Shown in pieces: positions 47,201 through 58,452 of a stretch of DNA of 64,000 bases. The notes below the pieces were generated by a model. It ran no database searches. It was given only the letters and a program-made list of their open reading frames with translations, and was not told the origin of the DNA. The position numbers and the translations under genes are program-made. Positions within the stretch are counted from its first letter, which is position 1. Every line of letters begins with the position of its first letter. The stretch covers positions 31,401,001 to 31,465,000 of the forward strand of contig NC_068564.1 of assembly GCF_022201045.2 (NCBI RefSeq), in the 5' to 3' direction. Source of the DNA: Citrus sinensis (lineage: Eukaryota; Streptophyta; Magnoliopsida; Sapindales; Rutaceae).

Positions 47201-50200
47201 GATGGAATACACACATCAAACACATACACAGTGCCCATAAAACTCAATGGTAGGATCAGTCAATGGAAAGTATAACACACAACAAACAACCACCAAGCAA
47301 ATGCCAATGCAAAGGGGTACCCAGGAGAAGACAATCTAAGAAAGAAGGAAGTTATATCTTAACCAATCAAAATATACTTAAATAGACATCAAGTACTAGG
47401 CATACCTGCTTGCCTTGGATGCTTGGATCTAAAGAATGGAGGAGGGCAAATGAAAAATGGAGCAGTCACTGGTTCAATCTCCCAAATTGAGACACGATTG
47501 CGCTTTTCCCCAGCAGTAGACTCATCCCAACCAACCTACTAACAGATATGGGTTAATAACAGTGAATATGAAAAAATAATGACATTGTTTAATTTGCTTA
47601 AAACGGCATTGTATCAACCTGCAAATTGCGCCATTGAGAGTTCTTCCATCTGACAGGATCAAGATCACTGATACCCGTAATTGTACCCATATACCTGCAA
47701 ATCACATGCCTTTAGATTAGTAATTTGATAAATACTTCATAAATTTTGCAGGCCATTTTGTTCAAATTCAGGAACGCAATCTGGGATCTTAATAAAAATG
47801 AATCCAGACCAAGAATTTACAAGTAACGTTTTTAGTTTCATTTTAAGCAAGGTACCAAGAGATTAAAATGCAAAATTAAAAATTTCAAATTTGGACCAAT
47901 CAGAGGCCATTCTCTTGAGTATTTTTCATGTCAAACCAGATTCAAAATCACAAAGAGAATAGTAACTTAAAAACAACTACCTTCTTGTTCCTGACTCTTC
48001 AGTTTCAAACATCATCCTAAAGCGCATGCCAAGTGAGATTTGGTTACTGTGCACTGCTTTGTAGTACTTGGCCAATGGGACAACAAATTCTGAAGGACTA
48101 GCCCTGCATTAATAAGGAAAAATGTAATTTAGGGTAAGGTCTCAACACCTAGAAACTTAAGTCATCCTACATAAACTGATTTGAGACACACACTAGCATA
48201 CGGTTATTTCCACAAAGGTTTTGCTTCATCTCACTACCAAACCATAGAGTTGTGCCACAAATAAAAAAGCTAAGTTTCTGACCTTGGATTATAAAAGACA
48301 GTGAAGGGACTATTATTTGCAGCTGCATGTGCTGCTGCTGCTAGGATTCCAATATGCATACTGTCACTTGAGAGTACTGATGAGGATAGATTGGCGGGCT
48401 GCCTGTTAGCTCGCCTAATGCCTAAGAGTAGCTGTTGCTTTTCATCTCTGCACACACATACAAAGGATCAGAACAACAATAAAATGGATTTTTGATTGCA
48501 ACAAGAGTTTTTTACATAAAGAAAGCAAACATTTTTCTGAAAATTATATCAAGAGAAAGAATTTCCAAGGAATCTCAGTTCACTACCATTTCCTAATGAA
48601 TAATTTCCAGGGAGTCCAGTTCATTACTCTTACCTAATAAACAAAACAGAGTCACCAGCAAAAAGCCTCTTTCCACTAACAAATAAGCTCCAGCCTGTTG
48701 TAAGCAAGTGTCGTTTCGGTTGTCCTGAGTACAAAGAATTGTTATCAAATACTTGCAACTGGAAAAGGTCAGAGCATGAAAAGTAATAGTAAAAAAACTT
48801 TATGGATTAAAGTAGTGAAATACCAAGGCTGCAAAATGGACATACCCCGATAGATATGACGGAAGGTCCATATATTATCATGCAAATCCCTGGCCATAAG
48901 TTCTTGAGCAGGTGGTTGCATTGAGAAATCCTATCACAGGAAAAAGAATTAAGATCCAACTGCAAAAGTACATAGTGACCTTCGATATAAGAGAAAGCTA
49001 CTCACAAGAGGAGGGAAAATCTTCTCAGCAGCACGACGTGGCACAGAGAAACCTCCATGAGTGCTCGTATCACTTGCTGTCAAAGTTTTGCAGAAGAACT
49101 CTGTTTGTGGTTTGTTTGACTTCAGTGCAAGATCCGATCTTAACAACGCCTCCCTATCATACTGAAAACAGGATGTTGGTGGATTAAGTTTTTTGAGGCA
49201 GCAACTTAAATTTGAAGCAGCATTGGGATTGGGCATGTCATTGCTAATTTGCATCTAGTTGCCTTGTTTGATTTGATGAAACAACTACATTATATTCTAT
49301 AAAGTATTTCAATGGCATATAAAGTGTTCCAATGGCATGTTCACAGATCAAGTACAAAATGAAGATCCTTTAGTTATTAGAAACCAAGCCCTTACAGAAG
49401 GAACAGGTTGGAGAGTCATTTGAGCATACACTTCATCTGTTTCTGTGTCGGCCTACAAAATCAAACACAAGAAAGTTGAAATCACTATTCACTGTGAAAT
49501 ACAACCTTATGAATTAGGTTGTTGGGTAAGAAAAATGAAAATCTAATAAGGTCAAGTGCATACATGCAAGGTGACATTGAGAAGAATACACAGTAGCTTT
49601 GATGGAAGATTTGGATAGTTTGGTATTTGGCCATCAATATCCTTCTTCATAGATGCTGCCACCTGTAGCCATAAATTCCAATCCAAGTCAGAGAATGAAC
49701 TTAGTCCAAAAAGAAGACACCAACAAAAAGGCACAAAGCATCCATATACAACAATCCATCAGTCCTTTAGCTGACAGTGTTTAATGCTTAGAGCATAGCA
49801 ATAGCTTTAACTGGAACAAGAAGTAATAATTAACCTCTTCCCTCCTAGTCCTGGTTTAGCGACGGTAAACAAAGCTATCCACAATACATAACTTTTGGGA
49901 ATTCTTAAACTATTATTGGAGGAGAGTAGAGCATGACAGTGAGTAAGATTTTCCACATTTTGATGAAAAAGAAATTCAAGAAATATATAATGAATAATAA
50001 ATGCTAGACACAAAACTATTGTATATAAATTGACCTGGTATGATTTTGAGTTTGACTTTGAGTTTTCATTCAGCCAATAATCTCATATTATGTAAATTTG
50101 TCCATAATAGTTTGTACATGTACAAATACATGGTAATGATAACAAGTAACAACACTAACTGTACAAATTCCCATACAAACTACATAGTGATACAAATGTC

Positions 50201-50948
50201 ATCAGTATATCACTCGCACGCTTTGTAGGCATAGTAGAATTACACTATCAATTGGTTGACTTTAAGAAACAGGAAAAATGCAATAAAAAGTCAACAACAC
50301 GTTACTAGCAATTCAGCAGTAGTTAGAAAGTTGAAGAGGCAACACCATCTAAACTCAGGGTAAAATGGTAATTTACTTAAACAACCAAAGTGCTCGCTTT
50401 AACAAGATCGTTGCAATCTAATCCGCAATTATTATTTCACCCAACCAACAACCGATATTATTATTATCAGGCAGCAATACAAAATGTAATGAAAAGAGAA
50501 ACGAAGAAACGGAACGGCACCTGCTCGCTGTGGCCTTGTGGGAAGTACACGACGTGGGTCCCAGCAGCGGGCAAGTTCACCAACGGTCCTGCACACGCGT
50601 GCCATAGCTCCGTGTTTATAGTCTTCTTCTCCCCTCCTCCTCCTGCAATCAACCGTCACCCGCCCATTCGCCCAACGTATTTAATTTTTTTATTAAAAAA
50701 AAAAACTTTTTTTTGGTAAGAGAAGAAAAATCCAATAAAGTCTTTTCTTTTTAATTTAAATAAAGACAACTGAGAAAACTACAAAAGCTTGAAAACTGAT
50801 CCGCGATTCGTTCTATGCTTCCTTCTCAGTTCTTTATTTTTTTGATTCACCTTGCATATACACAAATCTATAAAGACGAAAAGAGAGAGAAGAGCTGACC
50901 TTCGCCGGAATTTGAAGCAGCTCCGGCAGTGTTTGCCGGTGTCTTCAT
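44255..50948 (-). CDS. ARF19: Auxin response factor, ARF7/ARF19 clade (activator)
   Basis: Fourteen exons on the minus strand, in gene order: 50900-50948, 50521-50642, 49564-49662, 49396-49452, 49006-49161, 48846-48930, 48634-48724, 48283-48447, 47981-48103, 47619-47694, 47406-47535, 45081-46894, 44811-45001, 44255-44390. They give 1,097 residues. Domains: a dimerisation region with [13 protein letters not shown]; the B3 DNA-binding domain from about residue 130 ([37 protein letters not shown]); the ARF ancillary domain ([20 protein letters not shown]); a long glutamine-rich middle region (about 385-989), the mark of activator ARFs; and a C-terminal PB1 domain ([34 protein letters not shown]) that binds Aux/IAA proteins. 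[20 protein letters not shown] after the DNA-binding part points to ARF7/ARF19 rather than ARF5, 6 or 8. The tail stops at SSSDNGNA, some 15 residues earlier than in Arabidopsis ARF19. Choice between ARF7 and ARF19 is not certain. Confidence 0.95.
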
Positions 50949-51860
50949 TGCTCTTTCCGACGCTCTATTCCAACTTTATAGGAAATTTGATCAGTTAATT
51001 TTTCACTGACTCATTGATTTTCTCAACAAGTCAATAACACTATCAACCAAGCTATAACTAAAACTGGTGGAAGCTCAGATCAGCTGGGACAAAAACACTC
51101 CCCAAAAAAAGTGCTTTTGAGGAAAGCCAAGTCAACAAAAAGGAACTGAAATTTTACCGGCTGAAATTTTCCCGGCCAAAGTCGCCGGGAAGTGAGGGGA
51201 CAAGTGGCCGGGGAAAGGGGGGACGGAGACAGAAAGAAGAGGAAGAGAGTACAAATAAAAAATGAAAAATAAAGAAATTAGTCTTTGTTTTTTTTGGGTT
51301 TGTTAAGTTCTACAGAGACCAAAATGCTGAAGCTTTGCCCCCTACCTTCCCCTACATTACCCAGACATTTTCTTTCCTCTTCTCTCCTTTTACTCTCTCT
51401 CAATTCTCAGTCTCTGTCTCTCTCTCTCTCTCTCTCTCCCTTTTTGCCCCTTAAATGTAGAAAGTTGTAATATATTGCATAAACTAAGTTAAGCTAATTT
51501 TTAAATTTAACCATGGTTAATCTGTTCTACTACTGTTCTTGTTGTTTATTGAGCAAACAACTTCTAGGTCTCTGCTTTTAAGAAATATTACAAAGCCATG
51601 TCAGATTATGGTTTTATGTTCAGGGATTACACCATTTCTTCTTTACATAGATAGAAAATAGAATTTATGAGACAATTACTTAAAAGTACATTTTGTATAA
51701 TAGCTATCTCTCTCTATTTGATAAAAAATCATCTCATGATCTTGAACCGAACTTACTTGGGATCGCAAATTCCAAATTTATTTATAAAGAATAGATGTAA
51801 TTATATTGGTGTCTATAATTGATTTTTTATTCTTTAAAGTATAGAAGTATTGATGGCAAC
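50949..51860. other. 5' flank and 5' UTR of the ARF gene
   Basis: This region lies upstream of the ARF start codon. A (TC)n array at 51417-51438 reads as (GA)n in the ARF direction, a common feature of plant 5' UTRs and of GAGA-type promoter elements. No other gene is seen. Confidence 0.5.
51417..51438. repeat. (TC)11 microsatellite
   Basis: Uninterrupted TC units within a longer pyrimidine-rich stretch (about 51350-51440), about 470 bases upstream of the ARF start codon. Confidence 0.9.
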
Positions 51861-52485
51861 TAAGGGCCGTGCCAGGAGGTGGAAGGAGTGGCCTAAGCCC
51901 TTGCTAACTTAAATAATAATAATAATAAATTAATGAATTTATTTTTGTTTTAGTGATTGATTTATTATTAATTGTCTTAAAAAATCTTTTAATTTATGAA
52001 ATTTTTAAAATTCAATATCTTCTCTTAGTTCCTTTTTTCGCCTTTTTCTCTAGAATATCATAATTTATCATTTATGTGTTATAATAGATTCTATTATCTT
52101 CCTCTTGTTTGTTAATTTATTTATCAAATTAAGATCATTTATGATAATTTCTTTCTTTTATCTCTATTTCAATTATTAAAGAATTTATCATCATAAACAA
52201 ACCCATTGACAAACTACAACTGCAAGCTCTTATTAAAGCTAAAATTAAAAGTTGTCAAGATTTTAAATTCTAACAAACTAATAGTTTAATGCACATCATA
52301 GGATAAATAACAAGATATTAATTGATAAACTAATAAACCACTAAAAATTACAGGTAAATCGTTTTGGAATTTAAACAATATCATTGAATGAAATTTAGTA
52401 TCTCAATATTAAAAAATAAAATAAAATTGCGATGTTGTATAATTTAGTCCATCCAGTATATAATTCTTGGTTTGGCTCTAATCAA
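51861..52485. mobile_element. Possible degenerate inverted-repeat element
   Basis: The left end reads AGGGCCGTGCCAGGAGG then GGAGTGGCCTAAGCC. The reverse complement of the right end reads TAGAGCCAAACCAAGAATT then CTGGATGGACTAAATT. The shared pattern (GCC, CCA/GGA, then TGGnnGGnCTAA) suggests an old inverted-repeat element about 620 bases long with AT-rich non-coding content. No target duplication was seen, so this is tentative. Confidence 0.35.
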
Positions 52486-52890
52486 GGGATGATATAGAAT
52501 ATAATGTATAAGTAGTGATTAAAGAATCTATCAAATAGATGAGGTCGAGAATGAAACAAAAAATTTGCATTAAAATTACAATGTTATAGGATTTTTTTTT
52601 TTTCCAAAAAAACAAAACCAATATTATAATACCGTGGTGATTTCAATTAAATAACAATTATGAGGTTATAGTTGGTAAAGCATCCAGGAACATGACAGTG
52701 GGACTTGTATGGAAGCGATCACAATCTATTTCCTTTCTTGTAATTTATAGAAAGTAACAGATCCGTAAGTTATTATTCAATTGTTTATTTTGATCACTTA
52801 TCAACTAACCCACCAGGCAAGTGTAGACAAAATGATGCGTTTATTGACCCATTGTTTTGACCATCGCCATCACTTTCCACTTTCTAATTA

Positions 52891-52911
52891 CCCCCCCCCC
52901 CCCCCCCCCCC
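52891..52911. repeat. Poly(C) tract
   Basis: 21 consecutive C, followed by TCC. Confidence 0.95.
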
Positions 52912-53380
52912 TCCATTATTAACCTGATGCACATGTTTATTTATTTATTTATTTATTAATTTTTCCTCCCTAACCTTTCTTTTTTCTTTTTTTTTTTCTT
53001 TTTTTTCCACAGACCTTAATTAGTTTCCACTCTCGGTTTTGGCAAGTCAAATTCTTTAACATCATGTTTCAATGTTCCACGCTTTGTTCCAAGAAAACTC
53101 GACATTATCTTTACATTACGCTCCAACTAGTTTTCATCTACAGCATTGAACTTTTTTAGCACAATATCATTTGCAAAACTTTCATATACAAATGCACAGG
53201 TTAGCAGTCACATAAATAATTGAACGAACATGGCCAAGCTCAATGGCTTAAGTATATTAGAGTGATGCAACAACTTTCGGACTCAAAACATGATCAGGTG
53301 GATTGGAAAAAGATTGAAATACTATAAAATTAAAAATAATACGATCATTAACATAAATAATGATAATTTACAACTTCACT

Positions 53381-53411
<31 letters not shown>
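53381..53411. repeat. (AC)n(AT)n compound microsatellite
   Basis: About seven AC units pass directly into about eight AT units. Confidence 0.9.
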
Positions 53412-53429
53412 GTCCTTTTTTTTTAATGA

Positions 53430-53715
53430 GAACATTACTTCTTTAATCAAGTGAAGATACTACTCAAATATTAAAAAAAAACAATTTTAATACATTAGAA
53501 ATTATTTTTTATCTATTACTTTATTGAAATATGCATTTTAATACATTGAAAAAGACATTTTCATTTTAATCAAGTTAGGATATCATTAAAATTTAAATAA
53601 AATATGAATTTTAATACACTCGAGATACTTTTTTGTATCTCTTAATCTCTTAAAATTTATATTTTTATTTGTCAATATAATCCTTACGTTAATAAAATAA
53701 GAGTAAAATTGTATA
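53430..53715. repeat. Dispersed AT-rich repeat, copy 2
   Basis: AATGAGAACATTACTTCTTT near the left end and ATCCTTACGTTAATAAAATA near the right end resemble, in the same order, the motifs at 11755-11870. Internal copies of TTTTAATACA also recur. Probably a dispersed repeat fragment. Confidence 0.35.
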
Positions 53716-55569
53716 TATATGGACTAAAAAAATGGATTTCCTATTTAAAACATTACAATAAAATAATATAAAATAATAATTGGAATTGGTAGATGATTAA
53801 TGGCTTCTAATGGGATCTTGAAACTTGGAATTGGTTTCCATTATTGAAGATGAGAGCTGGACACGGCTGCCCTCACATGGGGGACTGTACGGTCAGTGGG
53901 TCACCTCACTTGCAATATAATCCTATTCTTAAGTGAAAATTAAGAAACGTAATTGCACAATACTTTTTATTATTATTTAATAGTTTTGATACAAAATCGA
54001 AAGGAAGTTCCCACCGGGCCTAATAACCACTAGCTGACGTGGCGAACATGTCGGCGGCCGTGGGCCCATCGTGCATGTGCGATGTTGACAGCTCCACAAT
54101 TTTTTAAACATTCTATTTTCCAGTGTCCCTGTACTTTTACCTCGAACCACTGACGATTACTATGAATCCACAGTTCGTATATCTTTTAGTTGGTTTCCAA
54201 ATTTTACTATTCCTGCATTATTACCAATGTTCTATGCATTTATGTCCTTATCTCCCCTAACATGCTTTATATATAATGGATAAAAAAAAATTATTAATAA
54301 TAATAAACCAATAAACCTGAATCCATTATGCACAAAAGTTAGTTTTAAAATATTATTTTTGACAAAAGTTAAACCATAAAAGTCCATATATCTTTTATTC
54401 AAACACCATGAACAAGAATAATTACATCAAGCTAATAAAAAATTAAATCAAATTGGTTCGTTATTTTAAAACTCAAACTAAAGTTAATTAAGAATCGGTT
54501 GGTTCTCTAACCAAACAAGTTCCAATGTGTCAGTTCAAAAATTTTTGTCCATCCCTATCCCCATAACATTCCATGCTCATTTATATGATACAAATTATAT
54601 TTTCAGTGTATTTATAGGTGTGAGCGTAATTTTAGAAATGATTAATGGACCATTTGCTAAAGGGGGTATTTACGTGCAAAAATCTTTTTCCTAGTGAGTT
54701 ACATTATTATTCATCAGGGTGCCCAATTTTATAATACAAATTGCTGCACGTATAATAATTTATTGGCCAATCACGTTCTCCCTTCACAGTGAAGGGCTGT
54801 GGCCGCGTTTCCTGGAAACGTTCGTGGTAGGGGCCACTTATTTTGACCATCTACAGCAACAAGCGTCTGATGGGCTGCTGACATGGCATGATCAACGGCC
54901 ATAACGGATTCCAGTTGGAAAGACAATATTGGAGCCGTTGATTCTTGTGGTCACTTGGTGACTGGGCTCCGTTCCCGAATATTATTGCATTATCGGTCAG
55001 GGCCGTAGAATCTGTGAAACGGTTAGGCCAAATTTCCTCGCTTAACATGCTACATTATTTAATTTCCAGTATCTTATCATCCGCTTAATTAATGTACTCA
55101 TGCAATTTTCTCAAGATTTATAATATTTCCCCTAATACACTAGAATAAAGCCTTTTTTAGTATTGAAGTATTGTAACTTGAAAGTTACGCGCTACTGCTG
55201 TTATAAAAAAAAATTATAAATATGAAATAAAAATTAATAATATGTAATAAATATAATTTTTAAGTAATAACTTTGATAAAATTAAGAAAGATATAACAGA
55301 TTTTTCATCATACAAGTGTAAAATCAAATCAATTTAACTTTTAATTTATTACAGCTAGTGTTTATTATACACTTTAGTACTGTAGTTTTTAAATTATAGT
55401 CGTTCAATCTCAATTCCAAATGGAGTCTGAGTAGAGGTTTCATATATTGTAAATTAAAAATAAATAGATGCACAGAGCTATCGTAAACCTGTAAGAGGTT
55501 CGAGTATAATGGTATCAATCTATGTTCATAATTTGCTCATGAAATTCATGGGCTCAGGTTGTCATGTTA

Positions 55570-55750
55570 CAGAGCTGGCAAAACAGGTTATTGAGTCATA
55601 TTCGTGACGTGTCAGTTTCATACCCTGTTAAATTTAGGCCGACCCAAACATGATCCCTTTTCGTGTTAAAATATTAAAATCCTTACCCAACACGGAAAAT
55701 AGATAGATTACCCAATAATCTGCTTAATATCTATATATTTAATAAAATTT

Positions 55751-55785
<35 letters not shown>

Positions 55786-56256
55786 ATTTTAATGATATTA
55801 TAAAATATACATATTTGTCGAAATATTACACATTTGCACTATTGAAATTTTAATTATATATATGTAAATAATATTATATGTGGATATTATAAAATATATA
55901 TGTCTACTAATATTTTACATATTTTCACTATTGAAATTCTAAATCTATATAAAATTTTATAAATGAAGCAATGTGTATATGTTCATCTTTTCAACAAAAA
56001 TGAAAAGATATATTTTGTCCAATATTTGAGTTTTAATAACAATAACTTATAAATTAATTTAGAATAAAAAATATAATCGTACCATTGGTCGAATAAATGG
56101 GTCAATAACTTTAACCCTAACTTGACAAGGGAAAAAATCGTGTCAACTCACATCGCGTCTTTTTAATAATCGTGTCAAATTTAGCGATGCATACCCATTT
56201 ATTCATATTGTGTTCATGTCGGGTAATATGTTTGTGTCAAATTTTACTAACTCTAG
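55570..56256. mobile_element. Probable hAT-type non-autonomous element with target-site duplication
   Basis: The left end reads CAGAGCTGGCAAAACAGG and the reverse complement of the right end reads CTAGAGTTAGTAAAATTTG, a diverged inverted-repeat pair of the CAGRG type. The eight bases on each side are TCATGTTA (55562-55569) and TCATGTAT (56257-56264), identical at the first six positions, as expected for an old 8-base hAT duplication. The inside is rich in GTGTCAA and CGACCC-like motifs seen in plant hAT MITEs, has no ORF, and carries an (AC)n(AT)n array and an internal duplication of about 86 bases (units starting near 55797 and 55883). Confidence 0.55.
55751..55785. repeat. (AC)12(AT)n compound microsatellite
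   Basis: About twelve AC units followed by AT units, inside the hAT-like element. Confidence 0.9.
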
Positions 56257-57570
56257 TCATGTATATCTTCTCTTTTAATTAGAAATTTAGTCTAATTCAG
56301 CTCAAAATCATCGCAGTTATGTTATAATGGAATTAACTTTGGTTAAGTTGCAAGAGATATATAACTACTGGATATCAAGATGTTGAAAAATGCATAGGTT
56401 GAGGTAAGCCAATTGATAATGTTTAATGACCAACCATTGAAAAGCAGGAAAAAAATAAAGAAAGAAAATGACATCTCATTGAATTGATGTAAGGAGTCGT
56501 TCATTGTACTTGGCAAAGAAAGGCCTTTGCTAACATAAAAATTTAGCTTGACGACATCCACATCCTACATAACCTAACATTTATGCAATGGCAATAATTG
56601 TGCAAACAAAGATTTCTTCTTCTTATTATTATTCTTCCTTATGGAATTTTGATTCTACGGTATTTCATCTTCTATTTCCATACGGACGTCATTGGTTGCC
56701 CACCACTTAAATTCATTATAAGGCAAATATATTTTGTCCTTTTAACATATAAAATACTAGTTTAATAATTAAAAAAAGTTTAAATTCCACATTGAATTGA
56801 GTAGATGTTAATAGATTCAAATCATTTAATATCGATTTAAATGATTTCACTGCAATAACTTAATAGATTTGAAGTTATTCCCAATAATAACCTAAAATGA
56901 AAAGTTAAAAAAAATATTCTTTAGTTATAAATAAATGATAATCTTCCTTGATGTTAATGGAATTTGTATACTTTTTTTTTTTTTTACCTCTTCAAATGAA
57001 ATTTATCAAAAACTTATTTAATACAAAAGTACAAACTATGTTCTCGACGGGAAATCTTAAAAAGATCAGGGATCTCGATGTTATTACTCCGAAACAACAA
57101 AATATGACAGATGAAACAACCTTCGAAGAGAGTGAGCGTGAAGAACTGGCAGCCCAAATCACGGCGGACTTGACGGGGTTGCAGAGCCGTAAATGCGCCA
57201 CGTGGCAGGAGTGCGGAAGGAATAATAGTTAATTTATTGGTGAAGTAGAAACCACAATGAGTGAGAAATGGACGTCTCCGATTTAAATAAAGTTTTTTTA
57301 AAAAATATCGTATGAATCTACAAAAGTTAAAAAAAAGGCGAACCACATCGGTGGCTACGGACTCCGGCTAAGTCGGCTACTAATATAATATAATAGCCCA
57401 CTCTTCACGAAAGCACGCCTTCTTTTGTTGGGATTAGCCAAAAGCTTTTACTTTTCTTTCTTCCTTTCTTTTTTTTTTTTTTTTTTTTTAAATCTTTTCA
57501 TTTAAATAATATCGTATTTAAAATTATGTCCGATTCAAATTTTTTGTCATTGATAATAATAAGGCAAATG

Positions 57571-57669
57571 CTATGTTATATGTAACATACACATTTCATA
57601 ATAATCACATAAAATATGTGGGTTCATAATTTGTGTGGTTGTTGTGGAGTGTGTATGTTACATTCATAG
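57571..57669. mobile_element. Short fold-back element (MITE)
   Basis: The left arm reads CTATGTTATATGTAACATAC then ACATTTCATAATAATCACAT. The reverse complement of the right arm reads CTATGAATGTAACATACACA then CTCCACAACAACCACACAAA. With small gaps the arms pair over about 40 bases around a short centre, so almost the whole 99 bases can fold back. No target duplication was identified. Confidence 0.55.
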
Positions 57670-58385
57670 GGACTCTGTAATAATAATATCATTACAGGTA
57701 ACAACTTACTCGTCAAGCCTATAGAAGTCAAGTCCCTCCCAAATTGTGGAAAAATATGCATAATTTTATAAACTATAGTGGATTACCAATAGATATTTAA
57801 TAAGAGAACACTTATTTTTTACAATGTGTGAAAGTAAGAGTTCGAATGAAATACTCATAAAAGTAATTATTTATTTAGCTTATGTAAATAAATGCACCGA
57901 TGAGTTGCTCCCAAAGAATTCTCATCATAATTACTTGGAGATTGAAAAATAAAGATAATTAATCAATTAAAAGGAGTATTGGGTAGCCTTATTTTTGGTT
58001 TTGAAAGAAAAATAAAAAATATAAAATTGTGAGGTGTTTGTGTTTGGCGGCATTATCATCTTTATGAACATAATTTAACTTGTCCTATTCTCTCGCTTGT
58101 CGTTTAATGGGGCCCTCATGTCGTCGTATAGAGATGAAAAATTGAAAATCTGGAGATAACATGTAGGGACAGACAATTTAACCAAAGAGCATGCAGCTCA
58201 CCAAATGCATACAACAACTGAAGAAGAAGGTCAACTTCTTTAAATAGTTAACATTAAGAAGTAATGAGGTAAAAACTAATTTAAAAGCCAGCCAAGTACA
58301 CATCTATCCGAGAACCACTTGCAATTTGGATGATAATGTGAAAAACAAAAAAAAAAGTTCAAGACCTTTCAAATATAAAGTAAAT

Positions 58386-58452
58386 CGAATCTAATATTAG
58401 TTTTAGATATTCAAACCATCGAATCTAATATTATTTTAGATATTCAAATCAT
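58386..58452. repeat. 34-base tandem duplication
   Basis: CGAATCTAATATTAGTTTTA and onward (58386-58419) is repeated at 58420-58452 with one deletion and one substitution. Confidence 0.8.

Larger units (their letters stand above)
52486..55561. other. Gene-free AT-rich region with GC-richer patches
   Basis: No reading frame with family similarity is seen. It contains a poly(C) tract, an (AC)n(AT)n array and a repeat shared with 11755-11870. Two patches (about 53850-54080 and 54780-55040) have clearly higher GC content than their surroundings but lack coding capacity. Confidence 0.5.

Noticed and set aside
56948..57232. 94-codon open frame
   Set aside because: Starts in a T-run-encoded phenylalanine stretch, has no recognisable domain, no splice partners and lies in repeat-rich intergenic DNA.
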